A stretch of 64,000 nucleotides of DNA, taken from Boswellia sacra (lineage: Eukaryota > Streptophyta > Magnoliopsida > Sapindales > Burseraceae). Within the stretch, counting starts at the first letter, position 1. The number at the start of each line of letters is the position of its first letter. A model generated the notes under the pieces. That model was not told the DNA's origin and did no database searches. It saw only the letters and a list, made by a program, of their open reading frames with translations. The stretch covers positions 1 to 64,000 of the forward strand of contig SNVD02013575.1 of the NCBI GenBank assembly GCA_013180625.2, given 5' to 3'. Both the position numbers and the translations under genes were made by a program. Shown here piece by piece: positions 54,122-64,000 of this stretch.

Positions 54122-54601
54122 CATTACAAAGCTATCATGTAAATCACTCAAGCTATATTTGATCTGATGATTGGCTAGCCTGCATCAATAAGTATGCTTA
54201 CTCTGATCTGTTGTATCAAAGAGCTTGCACACTAGATTGTTGGAATTTGGCTTACTTAAATACCACTTTGTTAGAGAACAATTACTCAACCAATAAAGCT
54301 CAAGCAACACAAGAATATAAGGAAGAAGAAGATATTGACTCTTGAACTCTACTCAACTCTTTATTACTTCTTAATCTTCTTATCTTTTCTTATTCTTGAT
54401 GGAATTGATAAATTACAAAGACTTATATAGTAGACCTAATCATAATCCTACTCAAACAATGAATACTAATAATTCTAAAATAACCAAACAATTAATCCTA
54501 ATTGAAAACTAACTAGCAATAGTAAATCCTCTAATAATAAGTCTTTTATTCTAATTAAGACTGTAATCTAATTTTAACTTGGACTTTAATTCTAAATAAA
54601 A

Positions 54602-54622
54602 CCCCCCCCCCCTCCCCCCCCA
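54602..54622 (-). repeat. Extended poly-C (poly-G on - strand) tract
   Basis: Two C runs of about ten separated by a T, at the place where the polypurine tract of element 5 should abut its 3' LTR. Confidence 0.9.
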
Positions 54623-55877
54623 AAAGAAGCTTATCCAAGCAATGACTTGGATCTCTTGATGAAACTCTCTTGTCTTCACAAGCATCTTCATATACCTCTT
54701 GAGTAACTTCATAATTATTATGCTTTCTAATTAACTAAGTAAACACAAGGTCTTCAATAAGTCTATATAGTAACTTACCAATCAACCTTACCTTCTTGTT
54801 TTCCCATATATCATTATATGGTTTTCTTGCATAATATATCAACCATGACGATGATTGTTTGTCTTCTTTCTTTTCTTCACATATGTCTCCATGATCATGC
54901 CCAAACTTTACTTTATCTTTATGCAAAAATTTGACTCCATAAGCCTTCATTAAAAAGATCTTTATTTTGAATTTAACATCACCTTTTCTTGTGATGTAAC
55001 TCTATGCTCTAGGCTTTCCTTTACTAACATCCTTAAAACTCTTCACTTTTGCTTCCCAATCCTTCTCTTTCTCTTTAAACTTCTCTGTTTTCTTATCAAA
55101 TCTAAGTAATTCCTCTTCTTTTTTTTTTTAATACTTCCACAAACATCACAATTTTTCTCGTCTTTGACATATTTTTCTATTGGAGGTTTATAATGACAAT
55201 TTGAAAACAAAAGAGCCAACTTGAAATTCTACATGGACCTATTTATGACGAAATGAACCTGGCGGGGGGGTTATGTAAAAATTTTCACAAAATTGGACTA
55301 GACTGATATTTTGAAACATAGGGATCAAACTGATATTTGCCATTATAGGGGGCACACGAATTTTTCAGAATGACCATTAATGCACACTTTTTCGACATCT
55401 AAACTCCGGTTGTCTTCTTGGGCTTCATAGATCTGGTGATTCTGAGTTGTTTGATAGTGGAGGTGTATATTCACTTGCTGTCTTCTGGTGAGTTTTACGG
55501 CAAACATGATTTTTCGAAGCTTGTTTTCAAGTTTTTGATGTGTTCCAGCTGAAATTTAACATCGACGAAGAAGAAAAGTTTGCTCAATGCATCCTGATCT
55601 ATCCAATGGTGGTCAAGGTGAGAATTTACTTGTCGGTTGACAATTTTTCGGCGACTTTCCGGCGAATCTTGACTGCTAAAAGCAAACCTTGACTGTTAAT
55701 GGCGTTGGACTTTCTTCCTCCTTCATTCTCTTATGACTTTAAATCCCTTGTTAATTTTTCTAAATTTTCATAGTTTTCATTTTCTTCTTTGTCTTGACAA
55801 TTCTCTCTACTATCTTTAAAAATCACTTGTTGTTCTTCTTTCTCCATAAGGAATTCATCTTATCCTCTATCAATATT
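54623..55877 (-). other. Internal non-coding part of element 5
   Basis: A 71-codon - strand frame at 54950-54735 (MKAYGVKFLHKDKVKFGHDH) is unrecognised. Around 55385-55680 base composition is more balanced than the surroundings (CTCCGGTTGTCTTCTTGG; TTTTCGGCGACTTTCCGGCG), possibly a captured fragment. No integrase or RT was seen. Confidence 0.35.
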
Positions 55878-56171
55878 TTATTCTTTAGTACCACTATAAG
55901 TTTCTATAAAATAATCCAAAAACTCTTTAGCTGGCCTTTTAGTATCCATTAGAAAACCAAATTTCTCATATATTGAAACTACAATAGAAAATCCTAAATA
56001 TCTACCCAAAAAGGTACGTGCTATTTTATCCTTTCTTTGCTTGTGTTTAAGAATTTCCTTTTGTTCTTCTGTTAATGTTGCTTTGTTTGCTCGTACTTCA
56101 ACTCCTTGATTTACAACTTCCCATATGCTTTTATACTCAAACTTGGATTGCATTTGAGTTCTCCAATACAC
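55878..56171 (-). pseudogene. Copia Gag (UBN2) fragment of element 5
   Basis: 97 codons resembling the N-terminal half of UBN2 Gag proteins: YWRTQMQSKFEYKSIWEVVN, GVEVRANKATLTEEQKEI, RKDKIARTFLGRYLG. The frame lies just downstream of the primer site, as expected. Confidence 0.7.
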
Positions 56172-56855
56172 AAAGTTGTGCTTGTTTCCATCAAATCTGG
56201 GAAGTTGTTTTTTACATCTTCAATCATTTTCTTGACTCTGCCTTCTTGGCAACTCTGACAGGCTCTAACAGGCTTTGCTAACTCTAGCAGGCTCTTCCTA
56301 GCTCTGCCAACTTTGCTTTGATAGACTCTTGAGACCTTCCTGGCTAGACTCTACCTAACTCTTTCTTTGCACTTGCTTCTAGTACAGGTCTTTCTTAGAT
56401 CTTTATGTTGTGCCTAGCTTTGAGATTTCTCTTCCCACAACGTTCGAACCTAGCTCTGATACCACTTTGCTGAAATTTGGCTTACTTAGATACCACTTTG
56501 TTAGAGAATAATTACTCAACCAATCAAGCTCAAGTAACACAAAGATATAATGAAGAAGAAGATATTGACTCTTGAACTCTACTAAACTCTTTATTACTTC
56601 TTAATCTTATTATTTTTTCTTCTTCTTGATGAAATTGATAAATTACAAAGACTTATATAGTAGACTCAATCCTAATCATACTCAAACCATGAATACTAAT
56701 AATTCTAAAATAACCAAACAATTAATCCTAATTCAAAACTAACTATCAATAGTAAATCCTCTCATAGGTCTTTTATTCTAATTAGGACTATAATCCTATT
56801 TTAACTTGGACTTTAAATTCTAGATAAACTCTCAAGCTTCGTTTAACTTTCAACA

Positions 56856-57094
56856 CATATAGGATTTTATAGCAACTTATAAGTAGAACGGCTAAAATTA
56901 CTAGTTTGCTAGTCAAGCGGGCTGCTAGTGGAATGATCACTAATTTTTATTTGAGTAGGCTGCGCTCATTTGAAGACTAATTGCTAGTCAAGCAAGCTGC
57001 TGCTGAGATGATGACTGCCCAAGTTGGAGAATAGCAGATGAAGCGATAAGCTTCTTTTGTGAAAAATAAATTGAGTAGTTGAGGAAGGCTTAGG
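56856..57094. other. Spacer, no gene seen
   Basis: Contains a short imperfect direct repeat: CTAGTCAAGCGGGCTGCTAG and CTAGTCAAGCAAGCTGCTGC. Confidence 0.35.
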
Positions 57095-58135
57095 CCGATT
57101 TGTTTACTTAACACTTTTTAGCACTTATTGACACTTAAAACTTATTAGCACTTATTTTTATATCACTCTATAACATGTGTGTTTGTAATTTTTCAATAAG
57201 TCTTAAGTGGATTAATTTACTTAAATGTGACATATTTATCCTTAATATAAAAAAGTAAAATGTATAGATTTTAATATAATATACATTGTAAAATTTTATT
57301 GCTTAACAAAATTAAATCACATATCAATAATAATCATTAATAAATTACAAAATTAAATTAAGATAATGACAATAATAATTAATAAGCTTACCTATTACAA
57401 AAAATAATTTATCTATTTAAATAGTAGATACATTGTGATGAATTAAATCATATTTATTTGAATATGGTATATTTTATTTGTTAATTTTATTAGGAAATAA
57501 AAATTATTAAAATTTGAAAAACTACAATATTGTCGAAGCTGCCGCCACCATTGTTGACCATTGTTGATATGGCATGTCTTTTGACACCATCAGTAGCATC
57601 ATAACTGGCTCAAGCCGATCTATAAGTCTATCGAAACGTCTTTTGAAGAAAGAGTAGTGTTTTACTGAAAAAGTTTTAAAAATATACATTTATTCAATTT
57701 TTCTTGGCCTTTCTTGGCCAAACGCTACACTTCCTTTAAAAATTACTCTGACGAACTTTTAGATCATTGGGAGATGATCACGATGTTATTGGCTATTTTG
57801 CTAAACTCATGTCAAGCACAAGGACGTTACTAGAGACGCCAACTTTTAGGTAACCTCTCACCACCAGATTTCTTAATTTGTGGATAAAAACAAAATTTAA
57901 AATATAAATATTTATGATTATTTAAAAATATATTTTTTGTTTAATAATATTATAAAAAACGCAAAGGGCATTTTGGAATAAAAAATGTCACGGCATTTAG
58001 GCATTTGTAATTCAGGTTTAAGCGAGAATTTTTCACCTTTTCTAATAAGTTATATATCACTTAAATTGAGTGATAAATTTAGAAAACAATAAAAAACTAG
58101 TCACTTATGTCTTTAAGTCCTTTAAGACATACACT
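57095..58135. mobile_element. AT-rich non-autonomous DNA element, relative of 36904-38206
   Basis: Left end TTTGTTTACTTAACACTTTTT with repeated CACTTATT/ACACTTAAA words; right end, in reverse complement, CAAAAGTGTATGTCTTAAAG and ATTTATCACTCAATTTAAG. The style matches the element in RBR-A. The centre (about 57530-57850) is richer in G+C (GTCGAAGCTGCCGCCACC; CTCAAGCCGATCTATAAG) and could be captured host sequence. Boundaries are approximate. Confidence 0.45.
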
Positions 58136-58186
58136 TTTGGAATGTTAAGAACCTCAATACTTTTAGCAACAATTCTTTCCCTTATA

Positions 58187-58695
58187 TAATGAACATTGAC
58201 CTTACTATGTTAAGTTCTAGCATGAAACACAAGATTAGAAGCCAATGGCATAGCGTTAGAATTGTCAATCCTTATAACAGGACAAGAAATTAAGGATTTA
58301 TATATGCATTGTTCTTGGATTAAGCCAAACAATCTTGGTAGTATCTTTAGCTAACGCTTGATATTCAACCTCCATCTTTTGTATGTATAAAATCCATTGA
58401 ATCAAATTTCCACCAAGGTAAATGTATAAACTTGTGGGGGATTTTTTATCATCAAGGCTATTGCCTCATCGACATCAATGTAGCCTTCAAGATTAAAATT
58501 AGCTATTAGTTGGAAAAATAAACCATGATTGAGAGTGCCTTTCAAGTACCTAAGAAGCAACGAGTCTCTTGCATGCCTACCAATGTAGAATATATAGTCG
58601 GAGCTCGAAGAAATTGGCTCAACTTGTTGACAACATAAGCAATGTCTGGCTTTGTCATTGTAAGATATTGTAGAGTACAAATTGTAGCATTTGAG
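58187..58695 (-). pseudogene. Copia RT/RNase H fragment
   Basis: On the - strand: [30 protein letters not shown], then in shifted frames STSGL-like and KMEVEYQALAKDTTKIVWLN (usual form STEAEYRAL). A relic of a further Copia element; no LTRs recognised. Confidence 0.7.
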
Positions 58696-58699
58696 ATTT

Positions 58700-59078
58700 A
58701 TAGTTTAAATAAAATTAGAACTTTATTTATATATTGATGTCTAATAAATATTTTGCTAATTTTATGTCAAAATTTATGAAACCAAATAAACCAATTCTTT
58801 TATTATAAATTAAAATTGCCATTAAGATATCATTTCCAAACGTAAGTTTTAATATATAAGAATTAAAATGATCTCCCATTTAACGAAACATATTTGATAG
58901 CCCCTAATAGGTTAGCTAGGTGGTTTCAACGCTTTCCTCCCCATGCATAGTGGGTGCCAAGTGTTAAAATCTTGATTTGGGTTTTGGTCCAGCCCCCTAC
59001 TCTTTTAAGAAGGAAAAAAAATTGATATTATGCTAATTAGGTCTTGAATTTCGGATACATATCACAATCACATAAACT
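58700..59078. other. Spacer with a tRNA/SINE-like stretch
   Basis: At 58903-58988, TTAGCTAGGTGGTTTCAACG (A-box-like) and GGGTTTTGGTCC (weak B-box) flank CCCCATGCATAGTGGGTGCC. This may be a decayed SINE. Nothing else seen. Confidence 0.25.
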
Positions 59079-59240
59079 AATGCTATATTTATAAAGTTAA
59101 CATGACACTACTCATTCAATGACACATGCTCATCAGCTAACATTTATTATATTAACTTTTTATGAACATCAATCCATTCACTTGATGCTATATCAACTTT
59201 ATAAACAAACTTTGTATATAAACTTTGTAAGTGTAGCATT
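59079..59240. mobile_element. MITE, 162 bp
   Basis: Inverted ends: AATGCTATATTTATAAAGTT on the left; AATGCTACACTTACAAAGTT in reverse complement on the right. The first bases AATGCTA resemble MITE family A, but the interior differs. Confidence 0.6.
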
Positions 59241-59705
59241 ATTGCAATCACATAATAGCTCAATGCTTGGGTTATGGTGTAGTTGTTTACCAAAAATAAA
59301 GGATTTCTAGTACATATGACAAGGAGAAATACTTACATGCACCTAACATACCACCTCATTTTGCTTATTTGGTATACCCAACAAATCATGAATTGCCACA
59401 TGGTTTCAACTCACCATCAATTTAATTTCATCTCAACATTAATTTAAAATTCACTTTTTGTTCCTAAATTTTAGTTTCTCTTAAATCATCCCACTCAATT
59501 TTCTAAAAATAATGAGCAATATCTTCTTCTGTCTTATTTTGAATTTCAAATAAATAAAGGGAAACATAAATATAGTCTTATTTTTACTTGGAATCATGTT
59601 CATTAAAAATATAATCAAATAATTACTTTGCATCCCCTAAATTTTTTTTAAATGGTCATCTTTCTGCTGATTCAAAAACAAAAGTTGACTCCTAAAAACA
59701 AGGGT
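59241..59705. other. AT-rich spacer, no gene seen
   Basis: No coding or structured feature recognised. Confidence 0.4.
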
Positions 59706-59898
59706 AAAGCTACATTCACAACTCATATACAACCATTTTTTATACAACTTGAGTTGGCAAGCTATGACTGGATGGGTAAAAAATGTAAATAAATGAAAGA
59801 TGTTTAATTGAATGACATGAAAATTACTTATCTAATAATATCCTGCCAATTGAGGTTGTATAAAACCTTGGTTGTAAATGAGTTATAGGTCTAGCATT
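59706..59898. mobile_element. MITE family A, copy 3
   Basis: Left AAGCTACATTCACAACTCAT and ACAACTTGAGTTGGCAAG; right in reverse complement AATGCTAGACCTATAACTCA and ACAACCTCAATTGGCAGG. About 193 bp. Confidence 0.6.
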
Positions 59899-60487
59899 AT
59901 TCCAACAATATTTTCATTCTAAATGTTGGTCAATATTTACTCTGGGTTTTCGTTACACATTATTTCATTCTTATTTTGTAACATACATCATATCACTCCA
60001 TAATATTTATACAAAATAGTGAAATTTTAACAAAAAAATTATACAAAAGAAGAAGAAAACAAAGGGGTACTCTTGCCACTAACCCTGTGCTTTCTCAATT
60101 ACTTTCTTTTTCATTTAAATTTATAGCACTTTCTTTCAAGTTTCAAAACTATTTTGGCTCCTAGAAGAATGAAAGTCTAGCACTAAACCAATCCAAAACT
60201 ACATTGCCAAAAGGCTTTAATAGTAATCATGCATATGCTTCCAACAATATAGAGATGTATATATTCATAATTATATATATTGTCTCTTATGTAGCTATTA
60301 CTATCGGAAAGGTTTTTGTCTACATAATCAGCTTTAGCAAATAATGGATTGAAACTGTTACTAAGATGCTATCTTCTTAGAAGGATTAGCAAAGAATCAA
60401 AGTGAGGCATGTGTTTTCTCGTGTTTAGTTAAATTTAAAGTTATAGTTGAGTAATACTGTTGTCGATAGTAGTGTTTTTTTCGGAAC

Positions 60488-60531
<44 letters not shown>

Positions 60532-60599
60532 CCAATGAATTTTTAAGAAATAATTCATAAAGTAATGAAATAATTTTAATTTCAATAATTAATTTCATG
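59899..60599. other. AT-rich spacer with (AT)n microsatellite
   Basis: A TA run of about 18 units at 60492-60530. The start of the element 4 LTR may lie in this stretch but I cannot place it. Confidence 0.5.
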
Positions 60600-61359
60600 G
60601 CATTTGTAGCGGAGTAAATCTTGTATGGATATAGAATAAAATAGTAGGAATAGTAGGAATTTTGAGAATTAAATTCTGAGATTATTTTGATTAGAGAAAT
60701 ACTTTGAATTTTAGAATAAGAAAGAGAAACATATTAGTGGGATTATGAGTTTTTTTTTTGGGTGGGATAATTCAAGCAAATTTAAATTTTGTGCAGAAAA
60801 CGTTGAGAGCACTTAAGTGTTTGTATTTTTTATGATCTTCACTGTAAAATGTTTATGATTGTGTTTATATAGACTACGCATGACTCATATGAGTTGGGTA
60901 TGTGCATAGATCTTGTTTGTGAAAGTTATTAAGTCGTGTAAGCTTAAGAGAGTTGAGTGATTACATGATTCTATAACAATTGTCATGGTTATGTTTGACT
61001 AAACTGTTGTAGTTAAGTTCAACGAGTCTATGAAGAGTAATATCAAAAGAGTGTGCGAAAGACTTTGGCTATGATCAAGGATGATGAAGTTTACACAAAT
61101 TAGGTTAGTGAGTGAGCAAGTAGCTACCACTGTAAAGAGTCCTAAATTGAGTGTAAACACATATAAAATAGTGGATTACAACTCTTATTGCCCATGGATT
61201 GGTTGATAGCCGAACCAAGTAAAATTCTATATTATGTTATTCTTAACTGTAATATATGTGATAACTAACCATACATTGCAGAAACTAATAATTGGTATTA
61301 AAGCGGGTTCAATGACATTCTAGTGTAGATCAAGCTTTTCTTTCGCAGGTATAGAAAGA

Positions 61360-63020
61360 CTATGGAATTGAAGTTCAGTCACTCAACCATCATTGCTCGA
61401 GGATGGAAATTATGCTTATTGGAAGGTTAAGATGAAGATTTTTTTGAAATCCCTGGATAATAGAGTTTGGACCAGCATTGTTCATGGATGGATACCACCA
61501 ATGAAGAATAATGAAGCTAAAAAACGGGTTGAGAAACCTGAAAACAAATAGACTGAAGCCGAGTATGGAATATCAAGCTAGAATTCTAAGGGAATCAATG
61601 CCATCTTTAGCACTGTCAACATTAAAAAATTTGGATCTCAAAATTCACAACTGCTAACCAAGCATGGGATATTCCTGAGGTAAAGCATGAAGGTATTGAA
61701 AAGGTAAAGGATTCTAAGTTACTTAACTCGATTCAAAATTTGAAAATCTCATTGTGCTTGAAGATAAAACTATAAGTGATTTTTATACTAGACTTTGTGA
61801 AATAACTAATACTACTTACATGCTTGGTGGTGAATATTTTGAGGCTAAAATTGTAGTAAAGATCCTTAGATGTTTACCAGATGAATTTCAGCCTAAGGTT
61901 ACAACTATTAAAGAAAGCAATAACGTGAATACCACGAGGGTCGATGAACTACTTGGTTCTCTTCAAGTGCATGAGATGGGATTGAAATCGAAGAAGAAAG
62001 AAAAAAGCATTATTTTTCTGCCACTTCTAAATAGAAAGAATATGATGATTCTGATGATGAGCAGATTGTATATTTGAGAAAGAACTTTGTCAAATATATG
62101 AAGAAGAATCTCAAGAAGAAAAATCCTGAAAAAGTACAGAAAGTAAAGAACTTTGATGCAAAGAAGTTTCTTAAAGAACCAGCCAGGAATATTCAAAAAA
62201 ATTTTGATAAGAAAGGGGAAGTACAATGCTTCAAATGTAAAGGATTTGGGCATATACAATTTGAGTGTCCAAATTACAAGAGAAGAATGGATAAAGGCTT
62301 ATGTGCAATCTAGAGTGATGACACAGAAACCAAATCTAACAACAAAAAAACATTGCAGTAACTTTGTTGCATTTACTGGTAACGTGTCTGATAAAGGCAA
62401 GGCAGTCATGTTTGACATACCTAACCAGAAAATATTAGACAGTGATGAAACAGATGCAGAGAAAGAAGCTGATTATCAAGAAGAGCTTCAACTTGCTTAT
62501 AAAGTGCAAGAGGAACTTCAACTTGCTTATAATGCACTTTATGAAACATGGGAAAAACAGAAAGCTCAAATCAATAATCTATAGAAAGAGAGAGAAATTC
62601 TCAAATGTGAGAAGGCATAAGCTAAAGACTGCATGAGTGAATTGAAGATAGTTGTAAACCAGAAAAGTAAACAGGTTGAGAAACTTAGATCTGAAATTAT
62701 AGAAGCTCATAAATGCATTGATGAACTTAAAATTGGTTCAACCCGATTGGATCAAGTTTTAAGCCTTGGAAGAAAAAGCACAAATAAGCATGGCTTGGGA
62801 TTCGATGAAGGTAATATTGCTTCAACCTCCATTGCTTCAACCTCCAAAATAGTTTTTGGTAAATCTTCAACTGACATTTTTGGTTCAAGTTCAAGTACCA
62901 GCTTTCAAAACTCAAAAGGTAAAGATGTATTTGTCTCACCCATGAGTTCGTTTAAGTCAAGCCTAGAAAAGGTAACAAATTTGTTCCCACTTGCTATTTT
63001 GGTGGTGTAAAAGGCCACAT
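61360..63020 (+). pseudogene. Copia gag of element 4, broken
   Basis: Pieces in shifting frames: YAYWKVKMKIFLKSLDNRVW (about 61405), KTISDFYTRLCEITNTTYML (61754-62077), a Lys-rich part with zinc knuckle CFKCKGFGHIQFEC (62074-62313), a Glu/Leu coiled coil with a 33-bp duplication (GAAGAGCTTCAACTTGCTTATAA-type, 62479-62535), and HGLGFDEGNIAS (about 62800). Collinear with the gag of element 3. Confidence 0.85.
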
Positions 63021-63159
63021 TAGACCTAGATGTTATAAGCTGTTGAGTCTATTGCACAAGAAATGTAAACAATTTAGATAGCTACCTAAGGCTGACCAGT
63101 TTGGGTTAAGAAACAGGTAACTACGTGCAATGTTGCATTTATTGCTTTAAAATCCATAG

Positions 63160-64000
63160 CTAATGACTTTTTGGTATTTTGATAGTGGATGCTCAAGACG
63201 TATGATAGGGAACAAGAACTTCCTGAAAAATATCAAATCTCATAAGGAAGGGACAATCACATTTGGTGATAGAGCTAAAAGCAAAGTGCCAGGTAAAGGT
63301 GCTTTGCGTGTTGAAGGTTTGACTAAATTGGAAAATCTTTTATTTGTTGAAGGACTGAAAGCCAATTTAATCAACATTAGCCAAATTTGTGATGACCAAT
63401 TTGAAGTGAAATTCACAAAAAGTAAATGCATGGTTTTAGACAAACATGAGAATTGCATTCTTGAAGGCACACGATCAAATAATAATTGCTATTTGTTGAC
63501 AAATATCAATGCATTTTTTGCCAAAATATCAGATTTATAGTTATGGCACCAAAAGCTAGGACATATAAACCATAGGGACTTAGTTAAGTTAACTAAGACT
63601 AGAGTAGTTAAGGTTGTTCTTACTCTTGATGACAAACCAAATGGTATTTGTGGACCATGTTAGTTAGGCAAACAAATAAGAGGATCACATAGCTCTAACA
63701 CATACCTTAGCACCTCTAAGATTATAGCTTTGTTGCATCTGGGCCTTATAGGACCCATGCAAATTGAGAGCATTACAAGAAAGATGTATGTTTTTGTTGT
63801 TGTCGATGACTTTTCAAGGTTTACTTGGGTTGATTTAATTCATGAAAAATATGACACATTTGAAGTCTTTAGGAACTTATGTGTTAAACTTGAGAATGAC
63901 AAAATAGGAACATTGGTAGAATTGCAAAAATTTGAAGTGATGATGGGAAAGAGTTTGAAAATGTTTCCTCTATAACTTTTTGTAAATTTCATGGCGTATC
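63160..64000 (+). pseudogene. Copia protease and integrase start of element 4
   Basis: The open stretch 63163-63540 holds protease WYFDSGCSRRMIGN, FGDRAKSKVPGKGAL and pre-integrase LKANLINISQICDDQF. After a stop, LWHQKLGHINHRDLV, then integrase (KMYVFVVVDDFSRFTWVD; 63730-63975). A TAG replaces the residue after CGPC near 63661. Continues beyond the window. Confidence 0.85.

Larger units (their letters stand above)
54238..56855 (-). mobile_element. Small Copia derivative (element 5) with gag remnant
   Basis: Two related repeats of about 360-390 bp (54238-54605 and 56468-56855) start TG(T/C)TG(G/A)AATTTGGCTTAC and share long blocks such as TTGTTAGAGAA(C/T)AATTACTC and ACTTATATAGTAGAC. The right one ends TTTCAACA. 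A tRNA-Met primer site (GCTCTGATACCA on the + strand, 56454-56465) lies just inside it, so the element reads on the - strand. The left LTR lacks the last 30 or so bases and is joined to a poly-C/poly-G tract. Confidence 0.7.
60600..64000 (+). mobile_element. Copia retrotransposon (element 4), truncated by the window end
   Basis: The 5' LTR ends near 61289 and is followed by the primer site TGGTATTAAAGCG (61292-61304), the same variant as element 3. The LTR end (GTAATATATGTGATAACTAAC...GCAGAAACTAATA) corresponds to the element 3 LTR end. Gag, protease and integrase follow on the + strand. LTR start is uncertain. Confidence 0.75.

Noticed and set aside
24629..60530. Microsatellites as CRISPR-like arrays
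   Set aside because: Simple dinucleotide repeats without spacers, in a plant genome.

Overview
This is AT-rich nuclear DNA from a flowering plant, very probably a eudicot. The support is a CC-NLR immune receptor, plant RBR ubiquitin ligases, a DUF4220/DUF594 gene and a LOG-type cytokinin gene, all set in nested Copia, Gypsy (chromovirus and Athila-like), LINE and MITE sequence. The species cannot be named from the sequence alone.

Layout. 1-1400: two non-autonomous DNA elements. 1869-6195: one intact, apparently intronless NLR gene (+ strand, 1370 codons to the end of the LRRs), whose Rx_N coiled-coil domain is split by about 440 residues of Glu/Lys/Arg-rich heptads; this is the most unusual gene in the window. 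7740-8345: a MITE and an imperfect direct repeat. 8354-23518: an old, decayed Copia (+) that carries a 1.7 kb insertion flanked by CAATCTG and a young Copia (- strand, 13712-22306, TSD GCTAC). 24414-26489: a DUF4220/DUF594 pseudogene (-); part of a second copy lies in the opposite orientation at 27975-28072, cut by a chromodomain Gypsy LTR and pol tail. 29757-30407: an intronless LOG-like frame with three in-frame stops, followed directly by the 3' untranslated region and LTR of an Athila-like Gypsy element (to 33340). 35960-42972: a degraded tandem array of RBR E3 ligase genes (-), in which one copy looks translatable and has had its C-terminus rewritten by an inserted DNA element. 43129-54121: a Sirevirus/SIRE-like Copia (-; TSD CATTA) with an env-like extra frame and a 5'-truncated LINE inside its integrase. 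54238-56855: a small Copia derivative. 57095-58690: an AT-rich DNA element and a Copia RNase H relic. 59079-59900: more MITEs. 60600-64000: the 5' half of another Copia (+), of the same family as the Sirevirus-like one, running off the end.

Few genes could act in the host: the NLR (intracellular immune sensing), one RBR ligase (ubiquitin transfer, probably membrane-anchored) and, if stops are ignored, a LOG-like cytokinin enzyme. The rest is mobile sequence or its debris. The sequence shows no operon-like cooperation. The biologically novel candidates are the long-helix NLR, the transposon-derived C-terminus of the RBR ligase and the LOG frame sitting next to an Athila tail.
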